Assembly (NCBI GenBank): GCA_021838985.1
Contig: JAKCCC010000004.1
Span: 1 to 18,179, forward strand
From: Planctomycetota bacterium
GTDB lineage: Bacteria > Planctomycetota > Phycisphaerae > WQYP01
Direction of reading: 5' to 3'
DNA: 18,179 nt
The notes under the pieces were generated by a model. The model did no database searches, was not told the DNA's origin, and saw nothing but the letters and a program-made list of their open reading frames with translations. The position numbers were made by a program, and so were the translations under genes. How positions within the stretch are numbered: the stretch's first letter is position 1; each line of letters opens with the position of its first letter. Positions 5,166 through 13,176 of this stretch are shown here, piece by piece.

Positions 5166-8159
5166 CTATTGCCGCATCAGCCGCAGTAGCCCCACGGCGT
5201 TCGGAGGCAGTGACGCCGAGAATCGGCCGTTGCGCAGGGCAAAGCTCAGCGGTCCATCGCGATCGAGGGTCACCAATTGGCAATGGTTAATGTGAACCGC
5301 GGTCAGGGCCGCGAGGCGGACGGTCAGCGCCTGTCTGCTGGCCGTGGGATTCACGAAACAGATCAGCACCGTTCCGTCCTTCGTCACAAAGCTGGTGGCG
5401 TACGGACGGGCATCCAGGTCGGCCTCTTGGCGGCGCATCTGTGCCACCCCCGCGTAAACAAAATTGCCCCGTCGCCCCTCGTGCGCGACCGTTAGCCCGC
5501 CCAGACGGTAGCGAAACCGTGCGCCATAGAGCAACGGATCCAGCTTGCGCTTGGTGAGAATAATCCGTTTGAGCCACGCGCGCTGGGCGGGCGTCAAACG
5601 CTGCACAACACTGGCGGCAAGGCACACCGGGTCCCCCAAGAGCCACGCCGCCGCCGCGTTCCGAAGCTGATCGACTGCCTGCGCAGCACCAGGCTGGCCC
5701 GCAAAGAACGCAGTGTGCTCGTAGCCAACAAAGTTGTGGAACCATGGAAAGGTGTAACGAAACACAGCCTGCGCGGCGAGGGTTTGGTGCCAGATGTTGT
5801 AATAGAGCACAGCGGGCACGGTTCCGTACTGCTGTACCGCAATGTTGGACGACTCCATCGAGGTGGTAATTGTGGGGTTGCTGCGGCGCCAGTGCTCAAC
5901 CAGGTAATGCACAAATCTCCCCTCTCGCGCGCGCCAGTCGCCATAGCTGGCTGTTCCTCGCCGAAAGTTGGGAACCAGCGACAGCGAACCTAGCAGGTCG
6001 AGGTATACCGAGTCTATGCGGCCCAACACCACGGCTTCGTTCGTGGCGGCCAGAAAATGTTTCGCCCACCGGCGACCCGGGGAAAGCAGGGCCATGGGGT
6101 GGCCGCTACCGCCGAGACCGTTTACGAAGGAATCTGGATAGCCGTCCGCCTTTACCAGTGCGAGCCACTTACCGTATAACTCCCACGCTGGGACCACACG
6201 GGACATCGCTATCGCGTTGGTGTAGACACTCACCCGGCCCCCAGCATGGTGGAAGGCGGCGAGGACAGTCCGCAGCTGGCGCAGCTGCCGAATGCTCAGC
6301 CTGTAGCTGAGGGGATACCAGCTCTCGACGGTTCGTGCCGCCCACGTCCGCACCTCCCAGACCAGGCCAAGCCCGGTAAGCCGTCGGTATCGGCGCAGGA
6401 GCAGCAGGTCGTATTTGATTGGATCTGCAAAGGCCATTTTTACGACGGCCGGGCTTTCGCCCCACAGGCGCGATGTGTAGCCGATGGAATACATGCGACT
6501 CTCGATGCCGCGCTTGCCGGGAGGGTATATGGCCAGCCTGGCGACGCAGCAGGAGTTTGGTTCTATCATGCCGCCGGCTAAGCGGAACCACTTCGGGTAC
6601 GCTGGCCGGTGGGCCCACGACCAGAACCACTGGCGAAAGAGATCGGCGGCATGGTACCAGCCCCCGGTCCGATCGGCGCCGATAACCAACACCGGCGTTG
6701 TCCATGACTTCCCCGGCCTTATCTTAGGAAACTTTGTGAACCGAATATGCCCGCCGGATGGCAGCCGGCCGAAAGAGGCGACAGTGTCGAGCAGCTGCCG
6801 GTCCTGCCACATCGTGTAAAGGGTTACGCTGCCGTCGAAGACGCAGGCCCAGTCATGCGTGAATTTGGACGGAGAAACCAAGGCCTGATGGAGGCCCAGC
6901 GCGTTGGCGGGGGAACCGTAAGAGCCTAAAAGGTAGGTCGTCCGGCTTATTCCGCCGGGCAGGTTGATGCCATCTAGCGGGCCGAGCGACACCATAAAAA
7001 CGCGCCGGCGGGCCAGGTTGCGAACCACTGCCCAGCAGCGGATCTCCGAATGGGCGGCGTCCGGCTGGTAGTGGACCGTTACCCGCACCAGGCCGTTGCC
7101 GGTGTGGAACAACCAGCCTCGGCCGTCCCTCGCCCATTGACCGCGGGCGGGGAGGAAAAAGCCCCCGAACCGCACCGCCGGCTGCACCTGGCCCGGTTGC
7201 AGCGGTCCGTCGCCGCGCCGGACAAACCCGATGCGCACGACGGGCGGCGCCACGCCGCTGAGCAGCCTCCGGTTTCCCAGCGCGACGGTCTGAAAACCGC
7301 CGGTGGCCCCGTTAAGGACGACCTGCAGCATGCCCGCACGCATGGCCCGCAGCTGCGACCTCGGCGGTGCGGCAGAACGCGGTGTTAGCGGTTGTCCCCT
7401 GTCGATGGCCCGCAGCACGCGCGCCATCTGGCCCTTGCAAAATGCCGGGACCTCTTCCGGAGCCGGTGCGCCGACCGGTGCTGGCCCGGCCCGGCTGATC
7501 AACAGGGCGTCGGCCTCCAGGGCATAGTACGTTCCGCCGCGCCCGTGACCGAACCAAGTAAGGGTTCCGTGAAGCCCGTGGGCGAATTGGCGGACGCGAA
7601 TGGTAATCGTGTCGGGGCCTTTGCGCCCTTGAAACGTTCCGAGTCGTACCACTGACCTGAGCCACCCCGCCGCGCCAGGCGGCCCGTGGGCCAGCACCCC
7701 CGTCGTACACAGCTTGCCATTTCGCGGCTGGAGACGCTCCGGCCCGTCGTTGACCTGCCACGTGATGGGGCTGATTCCCACGACGCCCGGCGCCTCGCCA
7801 CGCAGATAGAGCACGTATCTGCCGGTCGCGGGCAGAGAAAAGTGGAAACGCGCGTAGTAGGGGCCGTCGTCGGGCAAACGCCATGAGGCCAGGTCGAGCA
7901 CCTTGCGGCCAGCGTTGCTTTCGCAGAACCAGCCCCGCTGTCCGCGCGTGATCACGCCGGGCACAAAGTTGGTATCCCGGCACTTCGCCGCAGGTATCCA
8001 AACCACACGCGCGGGCGGATTGTTGTAAGAAACCGGCAGCGCAGCCGCATGCGCGCTTTGTGCTGCCGCCGGCAGCGGAGCGGCCAAGCAGCCGGCAAGC
8101 AAGCCACCCGTAAGCCATCTTTTCCTGCCCCGCGCGGCCGAACGGAAATACCGCAACAT
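5166..8159 (-). CDS. Large exported DUF6259-like TIM-barrel protein, putative glycoside hydrolase
   Basis: The protein is 997 residues from ATG 8159, chosen because GAGGAGG sits 5-6 bases upstream; an in-frame ATG at 8189 lacks such a site. The N-terminus has a basic stretch and the hydrophobic WLTGGLLAGCLAAPLPAAAQ, a signal peptide that also contains a lipobox-like LAGC. Residues ~40-225 look like a carbohydrate-binding-type beta-sandwich (YYARFHFSLPATGRYVLYLR). A second beta-rich region precedes a probable TIM barrel (~520-800), introduced by GGWYHAADLFRQWFWSWAHR, which resembles the entry to DUF6259 and related alpha-galactosidase-like proteins. Candidate acidic catalytic residues are D721 in SVYLDLLGS and E769 in TSMESSN; this is inference. 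The C-terminus is a small beta domain. It follows the GH99-like gene by 57 bases and precedes the sulfatase stub by 37 bases. A glycan substrate is likely, but its identity is unknown. Confidence 0.7.
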   Translation of the reverse strand: MLRYFRSAARGRKRWLTGGLLAGCLAAPLPAAAQSAHAAALPVSYNNPPARVVWIPAAKCRDTNFVPGVITRGQRGWFCESNAGRKVLDLASWRLPDDGPYYARFHFSLPATGRYVLYLRGEAPGVVGISPITWQVNDGPERLQPRNGKLCTTGVLAHGPPGAAGWLRSVVRLGTFQGRKGPDTITIRVRQFAHGLHGTLTWFGHGRGGTYYALEADALLISRAGPAPVGAPAPEEVPAFCKGQMARVLRAIDRGQPLTPRSAAPPRSQLRAMRAGMLQVVLNGATGGFQTVALGNRRLLSGVAPPVVRIGFVRRGDGPLQPGQVQPAVRFGGFFLPARGQWARDGRGWLFHTGNGLVRVTVHYQPDAAHSEIRCWAVVRNLARRRVFMVSLGPLDGINLPGGISRTTYLLGSYGSPANALGLHQALVSPSKFTHDWACVFDGSVTLYTMWQDRQLLDTVASFGRLPSGGHIRFTKFPKIRPGKSWTTPVLVIGADRTGGWYHAADLFRQWFWSWAHRPAYPKWFRLAGGMIEPNSCCVARLAIYPPGKRGIESRMYSIGYTSRLWGESPAVVKMAFADPIKYDLLLLRRYRRLTGLGLVWEVRTWAARTVESWYPLSYRLSIRQLRQLRTVLAAFHHAGGRVSVYTNAIAMSRVVPAWELYGKWLALVKADGYPDSFVNGLGGSGHPMALLSPGRRWAKHFLAATNEAVVLGRIDSVYLDLLGSLSLVPNFRRGTASYGDWRAREGRFVHYLVEHWRRSNPTITTSMESSNIAVQQYGTVPAVLYYNIWHQTLAAQAVFRYTFPWFHNFVGYEHTAFFAGQPGAAQAVDQLRNAAAAWLLGDPVCLAASVVQRLTPAQRAWLKRIILTKRKLDPLLYGARFRYRLGGLTVAHEGRRGNFVYAGVAQMRRQEADLDARPYATSFVTKDGTVLICFVNPTASRQALTVRLAALTAVHINHCQLVTLDRDGPLSFALRNGRFSASLPPNAVGLLRLMRQ

Positions 8160-8216
8160 ATGATTCCTCCTCGGTAAAAGGTTGCCCACTTGCGGGCGCG
8201 GGTGTCCTAAGCGTAG

Positions 8217-9416
8217 CTACCGCCAGACGCCGGCACCTGAGGCCTCCGCTGCCGGATCCGGCGTTTCGCCGGCTCCGGGTGATTCGGAGCCGAACACGTC
8301 CCGCACCGCTTCTAGGTATGCCGTTCCATGCGCGCGATCTGGCAACAGGTAACTGCCTTCAGTCCACTCGTTCCACGCGTTAAGCGTGACCATTTTGTGC
8401 TTGTCCCGCCCCGCCTGGACAAACGCTTTGGCCCTTTGGAGCGCCGCACGCCAAGCATCAGGCGTGTTATCTTTCCATATCGTGCAGAACGGATAACCGC
8501 GGTTTTCGTATTGAGCAGACTGCGCGCTGCGCGGCGACGGGTCCCACCCCATCGGTACGTTGGGGTAATAGTCAATCGGCCAGCGCTGCCTCTGTGTCTG
8601 CCAGTCCGCGTAGCCGATCGCCGCAACCTTCGGGTAGCTCACCGCCGGAAAACCGTTGGCATCAAGGTCTGGGTAGCCGGGACAGTTCGCCCACGTGTAT
8701 TCGGCGATTGACGCCAAGCCGAAACATTCGATGAACTCGTCACGGCTTGCCATCCCGGTGGGCAGACCCGCTAGCAACCCCTGCGCCATTACGCTCAAAT
8801 GCAGCCCCGGGAACCCCGCCCTTGCAACCTTCTCCCGAAAACTGCGTAGCGCGTCCCGCGCCCCCGCGGGTCCTCCAAGGCCCGAACAAAATATCTCCGG
8901 CTGGAGGATCGAGAAGTACGGGCATCCTTCGATGCGGAGATAGTTAGGCTCCGGAAAATACCGCTGCACAACGTGGTCCGTCAGTCCCTCCCAGGCCGCC
9001 CGCCCAACCGCACCCGATGCGAGCAGGCGCTGCCGGCTGCCATCCGGTCGGGCGGGAAAGATATCGCGCCAGTCGTGGTTGGCCCACATCAGGCCGAACT
9101 TCAGACGCCCGCGATTCTTCGCCCGCAGAAATCCCTCCTCCAACTGCCGCCAGAGGAATGGCCCGTCGTTGTACCAATACCAGTCGTATAAAAAGGCGGT
9201 CACGCCGTGGTCCGCCGCCAAATCGACCTCCCGTTCCGCCCAGGCGGGGTCCGCCTCGTTGAAGAAGCCCCAAGCAGGGACCTTCGGCTGTTGGTGGCCC
9301 GGAAACCGCGGCTGGGCATTCTTAACCAACTCCCACTCGCTCCAGCCGTGGCCGTGCCAGGCCTCATTTCTCGGATCTACGTGCCAACTCGGAAAATAAT
9401 AGACGGCAACTTCCAC
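8217..9416 (-). CDS. WbsX / GH99-like domain protein
   Basis: The protein of 399 residues starts VAVYYFPSWHVDPRNEAWHG and continues with GWSEWELVKNAQPRFPGHQQ, MWANHDW near residue 110 and NAWNEWTEGSYLLPD near residue 346. These are the hallmarks of the WbsX family (PF14307), a TIM-barrel fold related to GH99 endo-mannosidases. The family was named from O-antigen clusters and often annotated as glycosyltransferase; a hydrolase role is more likely for proteins in degradative loci. No signal peptide is visible, so the product is probably cytoplasmic. GTG 9416 is preferred because AAGGA lies 7 bases upstream and it starts right at the conserved domain; an in-frame GTG at 9443 would add nine residues. 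It lies between the pseudopilin and the exported DUF6259-like gene in the same orientation. Confidence 0.85.
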   Translation of the reverse strand: MEVAVYYFPSWHVDPRNEAWHGHGWSEWELVKNAQPRFPGHQQPKVPAWGFFNEADPAWAEREVDLAADHGVTAFLYDWYWYNDGPFLWRQLEEGFLRAKNRGRLKFGLMWANHDWRDIFPARPDGSRQRLLASGAVGRAAWEGLTDHVVQRYFPEPNYLRIEGCPYFSILQPEIFCSGLGGPAGARDALRSFREKVARAGFPGLHLSVMAQGLLAGLPTGMASRDEFIECFGLASIAEYTWANCPGYPDLDANGFPAVSYPKVAAIGYADWQTQRQRWPIDYYPNVPMGWDPSPRSAQSAQYENRGYPFCTIWKDNTPDAWRAALQRAKAFVQAGRDKHKMVTLNAWNEWTEGSYLLPDRAHGTAYLEAVRDVFGSESPGAGETPDPAAEASGAGVWR

Positions 9417-9522
9417 CAATTTGTCCTTTCTACCTCCGCCCACTTTTTTTTGGACGGGGGCCGCGTGGGACTGTCCCCTGCCGGCCTTCGACCGCTCGGC
9501 TGCCTCAGCCGGCTGGGCGTGC

Positions 9523-9548
9523 TTCCCCGGGGGCGCCGCCCCGGGGAA
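9523..9548 (-). terminator. Perfect GC-rich hairpin directly after the pseudopilin stop
   Basis: A perfect 10-base inverted repeat, TTCCCCGGGG and its partner CCCCGGGGAA, is separated by a 6-base loop and begins at the base after the pseudopilin's TGA. No T-run follows on the minus strand, so it is not a classical intrinsic terminator. It could instead attenuate transcription or protect the 3' end of the pilin message, giving more pilin than downstream enzyme. That role is inference; the hairpin itself is plain in the sequence. Confidence 0.5.
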
Positions 9549-10847
9549 TCACCACGCGTGGCCGGCGGCGGCTGCAGCGGGGTTCACCGTTCGCGCCGGT
9601 AGCATGCAGGTGTCAAACGGCGGGGCTAAAGTCGAAATCTGCACGGGAACCCATCCGTTCTGCCACCATAGTTCCGTGACCCCTACCTGCTGCGTATCCG
9701 TGGTCCCATTGATGCCGTAGTCGCGGGTCCAGCCGTGCCACGTGAAGATGTTGTCGCTGAGCTGGCCGTCGTAGGGCGATCTTTCCCAAGTCACGTGGTC
9801 GTCGCCGAAACCGACATTCTGTCCTTCGCCGGCGTGGTTACCGGAGTTGTAGATGTACGGGCCATAACTATTGGCCGTCGGCAAAGTGGTGGTGACGCGC
9901 TGGTAGATGCCCATGCCCGGCCCGTCGGCCCGGTCCGCAGGCCGGTTGACGCTGGTGTCGCCGTCCGCCGGCGCCATGTCGCTGACAAGTGGAACATCGC
10001 TGGTGGCGCCGGCGGTGGTCCACCACCGCCCCGGCGGTCCGTCCATCTGAATGCCGTCGCCATCGGGGGCGTTGGTATACGGAAATGGGCAGGCGACGGA
10101 GTAGCTCAACCCGCCGCCGTCGAGGTACACCGCGTTTTGTTTTGCGCCGAAGTTGCCGAAGTTCAGGTAGTAGCGGGGTGTGCCGTTAACCCAAATCTGC
10201 GGCTCGGTATGCAGGAGGGACGGGGCTGGGGCCAGGGGGTCCGAGGGGCAAATGAAGCTGGCCGGGCTGCTGTACCCCAGCAGCACCAGTTGCCAAAGGC
10301 ACATGGTCGGCTGGGGTAGCGTTTGGCTCGTCGGGGGTTTGGCGTAGTTGTCCTGCACGGCGGACTGGGCCGTCGGTATCAGGCCGAACACCCAGCCGGA
10401 GTCTCCGGTGTTGCTGCCGACATATGGATACGGCGCGGTGCTCCCATTGCTCCAAGCCCAACGCTGGAACGGGAAGGTGCCGTTGTTCGACTGAGCGTAG
10501 GTCACCATCGACTGGATGATCCCGCGGATATTGGCCATGCAGACCGCCCGGTTGGCCAGTTCCCGGGCTTTGGCCAACGCCGGCAACAGGATGCTAATAA
10601 GGATCGCGATGATCGAGATCACTACCAGCAGCTCGATCAACGTAAATCCTAACGCACCCCTCAAACGGCGTCGCCACGACCGGAATCCGGCGCGCCTAAC
10701 CAGGGATTCCAGGTCGCCGTAGGCGCCCAGCCCCCGGGCCAGGCTCAGCACCATGGAATCCAGCAGCAGGGCCACAGCAGTAAGCAGCCAGGTAACCGGG
10801 GACAACACGGCTGCGACTACGGATTGAAGGATTGGGTACACTCTCAT
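9549..10847 (-). CDS. Pseudopilin (prepilin-type N-terminal cleavage/methylation protein) with extra N-terminal helix
   Basis: The motif [18 protein letters not shown] is a type II secretion / type IV pilin class III signal: cleavage after Gly, Phe at +1, Glu at +5, then a long hydrophobic helix followed by LPALAKAR. The rest is a soluble domain with the DUF1559-like end [20 protein letters not shown]. From ATG 10847 (AAAGGAG, 6-base spacing) the protein has 432 residues and the cleavage site follows residue 67. That is far more than the usual 5-30 residue leader, and residues ~4-31 form an additional hydrophobic helix. Two more in-frame ATGs, 10943 (AAGGAG, 6 bases) and 11051 (AGGAG, 7 bases), also have good ribosome sites and would give 464 or 500 residues. 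It sits between the GntR-LacI regulator and the putative glycan enzymes and probably forms a surface or periplasmic filament serving them (inference). Confidence 0.8.
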   Translation of the reverse strand: MRVYPILQSVVAAVLSPVTWLLTAVALLLDSMVLSLARGLGAYGDLESLVRRAGFRSWRRRLRGALGFTLIELLVVISIIAILISILLPALAKARELANRAVCMANIRGIIQSMVTYAQSNNGTFPFQRWAWSNGSTAPYPYVGSNTGDSGWVFGLIPTAQSAVQDNYAKPPTSQTLPQPTMCLWQLVLLGYSSPASFICPSDPLAPAPSLLHTEPQIWVNGTPRYYLNFGNFGAKQNAVYLDGGGLSYSVACPFPYTNAPDGDGIQMDGPPGRWWTTAGATSDVPLVSDMAPADGDTSVNRPADRADGPGMGIYQRVTTTLPTANSYGPYIYNSGNHAGEGQNVGFGDDHVTWERSPYDGQLSDNIFTWHGWTRDYGINGTTDTQQVGVTELWWQNGWVPVQISTLAPPFDTCMLPARTVNPAAAAAGHAW

Positions 10848-11222
10848 GGTAATCTCCTTTAAAAGAGAGCCACTATTACCAGTATCCAGGGTTAACTTCG
10901 TCGCCCTGGCGACTCCGCGATCCGTTTTCATTGAGCTAAACATGACGGACTCCTTCGGAAAAAGGGGAGCAACCTTGCGGCTCCCGGCGACCGCCGCCCG
11001 GAATTCCGCGAACAAACCACCGCCGCGAAGATGTAAATCCTGCCGTGCCATAGGGCGTCTCCTATTAAATTTGTTCTGGCCGAGGCGGGTGAGGTTTTCG
11101 CTTTCCGTTTCCTTCCCGTCGCCTTTTTTCCTTTACGGTCGCCCGCCCGCTGGCCCTATAACCTAAGCCCCGTCTGCATCGGTTCACCGCGTTCAAACGC
11201 GGTGCTTACGATTCCGCAGCTC

Positions 11223-11418
11223 ACTAAACTGCGCCGCGAAGGCGGCGAAAATACCCTTTCCATGATCCCTTAACATCCTTGCCGAGTTCACTTCGCTGCG
11301 ACCATTGTCCCGGGGTTCTCTAACTCGTCCTTCGCGCTCTTCGCGGCGCAGTTTAGTTGCCACGGCGACCGTGATCCATCGGTCGCCTTCGCGTTCTTCG
11401 TGTCCTTTGTGGTGAAAT
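11223..11418. repeat. PVC-type intergenic repeat element with 19-base inverted repeat, overlapping regulator 3' end
   Basis: ACTAAACTGCGCCGCGAAG at 11223-11241 recurs as its exact reverse complement at 11339-11357. Next to it, 11383-11418 carries the sequence that translates on the minus strand as FTTKDTKNAKAT in one frame and HHKGHEEREG in another. This is a hallmark of a non-coding repeat found widely in Planctomycetota and Verrucomicrobiota and often mis-called as protein. Part of it is read in frame as the last ~45 residues of the regulator gene. Confidence 0.65.
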
Positions 11419-12835
11419 CTCCCGCCGCGCCCGGCGCGGGACCGATGGATTCGCCATCCTGCCAAGTCACAGGCAACACGCGGTGCCAGATGCCGGGTTG
11501 GGTTCTGGATTCCTTCACAGCCGCGAGTGGGGCCTCGGTCTCCATGGGGGCGACTCTCCGACCGTCTACCGCCTGCGCGTGTTCCGACGTCAGCGTGTCG
11601 GCGCATCCGTTGGCCTCCAACCCGTCGCGGGCCGCAACGGGCGTACGGGCCGCCCGGTTAACCACGCCCGCTTTCATTCTTGATCCTCGCGCCATCGGGT
11701 CCCCGTCCATCAGGTCGAGCAGCATTTCCATGGCGGCGACGCCCATGTCATAGGCAGGCTGCCGAGCTGTAGCCAGCGTGGGGCGAACCAGTTGGGACAT
11801 CGTGGTGCCGTCGAAGCCCACCACGCTGATATCCTCCGGGACGCGCACGCCCAAGCTGCGGAGGATGGCGCAAGCCTGAGCGGCGGGAGTGTCTTGGTAG
11901 AAAAAAATAGCCGTCGGCCGCTCGGACAGGCTAAGAAGCTCCTTGACGGCGCGGCTGATCTCCGCCAGCCCGCTGGTCCGCAGGTCGCGGATTACACTGT
12001 CCGCTCCGCACGCGAGACGGACGATCTCATCGGAAAGGTTATCAGGGACGCGGCCCTGGTCTAATTCGTCCGGGACGCTCCTGACGAGGCGGCGACCCAA
12101 GGGCACATGGGCGTCGGCCAGGGCGTCGCGCAGGCCATCCAGTCGCCCCCGTACCGTGTCGCTGTGGAGCGGCCCTACGAAGGCAATCCGCCGGTGCCCC
12201 AGGCGCAGCAGTTGCTCGCCCACGATATACCCGCCGCCGTAATTGTCCGCCACTACGCTGGGGACTGACACGTCGCGCAGCGTTTCGTCCACCAGAACGA
12301 AAGGATAGCGCCTCGCCCTCAACTCGTAGATAGCGTCCGCAAAGCGTTCCCGGTGTACTGAAAAGATAACCGCGCCATGTGATCTCCCTTGCGGTAAGTC
12401 GCAAACCGCGCGGACGGTTGACCTGAGCCGATTGTGGGTGTCGAGGATCTCGGTCCGCATACCGGCCCTGAGCGCCACGTCCGTCGCGCCTTGCGCCGCA
12501 TCCGCCCAAAGACCTTTGAACAGCGGGGTCACAATCTGCGCCACCGGCCCGGCGGCCGCAGCGGTGCTGGCGGCCCTGGCCTTCTCCGGCACATACAAAC
12601 CTTTGCCGGGACGGCGCTCCGCCAGCCCTTCACGAATCAGCACGTCCACCGCCCGGCGCACGGATTTGCGGCTGATGCCTTCACGCCGCGCCAGCTCATG
12701 TTCGGAAGCGACCAGCGCTCCCGGCGCCAACGCCTTATCCGTGATCGTGCGGCGCAGTTTCGCCGCCAGCCGCTGATAGACGCTCGAAGCGCCGTTGACG
12801 CCGCGGCGGGAAATGGTTGTACAGGCATCCGTCAC
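11288..12835 (-). CDS. GntR-LacI chimeric (AraR-like) transcriptional regulator with repeat-derived C-terminal tail
   Basis: The protein has 515 residues. Residues ~18-84 are a GntR-type winged helix: SVYQRLAAKLRRTITDKALA, SEHELARREGISRKSVRRAV, then LIREGLAERRPGKGLYVPE. Residues ~97-400 are a LacI/periplasmic-binding-protein-like sensor domain, with FVLVDETLRDVSVPSVVADN, LLRLGHRRIAFVGP and PEDISVVGFDGTTMSQLVRP. This architecture is that of AraR-type sugar-responsive regulators. The normal domain ends near residue 400; the remaining ~115 residues are extra, and the last ~45 (FTTKDTKNAKATDG onward) are an intergenic repeat read in frame. The start is GTG 12835; there is no strong ribosome site and no better in-frame start. 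It has a strong promoter with an operator-like repeat and probably controls the downstream pilin and enzyme genes on the same strand. Confidence 0.85.
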   Translation of the reverse strand: MTDACTTISRRGVNGASSVYQRLAAKLRRTITDKALAPGALVASEHELARREGISRKSVRRAVDVLIREGLAERRPGKGLYVPEKARAASTAAAAGPVAQIVTPLFKGLWADAAQGATDVALRAGMRTEILDTHNRLRSTVRAVCDLPQGRSHGAVIFSVHRERFADAIYELRARRYPFVLVDETLRDVSVPSVVADNYGGGYIVGEQLLRLGHRRIAFVGPLHSDTVRGRLDGLRDALADAHVPLGRRLVRSVPDELDQGRVPDNLSDEIVRLACGADSVIRDLRTSGLAEISRAVKELLSLSERPTAIFFYQDTPAAQACAILRSLGVRVPEDISVVGFDGTTMSQLVRPTLATARQPAYDMGVAAMEMLLDLMDGDPMARGSRMKAGVVNRAARTPVAARDGLEANGCADTLTSEHAQAVDGRRVAPMETEAPLAAVKESRTQPGIWHRVLPVTWQDGESIGPAPGAAGDFTTKDTKNAKATDGSRSPWQLNCAAKSAKDELENPGTMVAAK

Positions 12836-12914
12836 AAGCGCACCAAAACAGGAACAGGGCTTTGCTGCCCATCGATTCCGGCTGCTGCCATCGGCAAGCC
12901 CCGGAAGGATAACT

Positions 12915-12934
12915 GGTATAGGTAACCGGTATCC
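12915..12934 (-). promoter_or_regulatory. Tandem-repeat operator-like sequence at the regulator's transcription start
   Basis: On the plus strand three near-identical units stand head to tail: GGTATA, GGTAACC and GGTATCC, with a ~7-base period. They begin about two bases after the predicted start of the regulator transcript. A bound protein there would block the promoter. The arrangement suggests autoregulation by the GntR-LacI protein, though its binding site is unknown. Confidence 0.4.
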
Positions 12935-12942
12935 ATGATGGA

Positions 12943-12971
12943 AGTATAGACCGCCGCTTTTTCGAAGTCAA
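12943..12971 (-). promoter_or_regulatory. Near-consensus sigma-70 promoter for the GntR-LacI regulator
   Basis: Reading leftwards, TTGACT (12971-12966) and TATACT (12948-12943) are separated by exactly 17 bases. Each box has five of six consensus bases. The start point would be near 12936, giving a ~100-base leader before GTG 12835. No other promoter on this strand in the window is as good. Confidence 0.7.
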
Positions 12972-13176
12972 GTTTTTTCTTCGGTGGATTTCCCTGAATT
13001 GACCATAGGGATTTTTACTCGATTGTATATTAGGAGTTTCAACTATATCTGATCCGATGGCCAACTCCATCGTTTTTCTTAAGCGCCGCCGAAAATTGGC
13101 TGCGGCTCGGCCGGACTGGGCAAGCTGCGAAAATCCGGGTAATCTTTTGGAAATTTGGATTCTTCGGACGGCGCCC
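12972..13176. other. Short AT-richer divergent intergenic region upstream of ispD
   Basis: Together with 12836-12942 this is the ~340-base gap between the divergent regulator and ispD. 12945-13055 is distinctly AT-richer than the flanks. TTGACC occurs near 12998 and TATATT near 13026 on the plus strand, but the spacing (~21 bases) is poor, so I do not assign a promoter for ispD. In-frame codons extend upstream of ispD from 13057, but they do not look like IspD. Confidence 0.3.

Noticed and set aside
7312..8118. A 268-residue minus-strand frame within the DUF6259-like gene
   Set aside because: Out-of-frame shadow on the same strand as the real gene, with Arg/Ala-rich content and no ribosome site.
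11193..11606. A 137-residue minus-strand frame containing HHKGHEEREG
   Set aside because: This is the known misleading translation of a PVC intergenic repeat, overlapping the regulator's 3' end in another frame.
12998..13031. Possible ispD promoter TTGACC...TATATT
   Set aside because: Spacing of about 21 bases is too long for a confident sigma-70 call.
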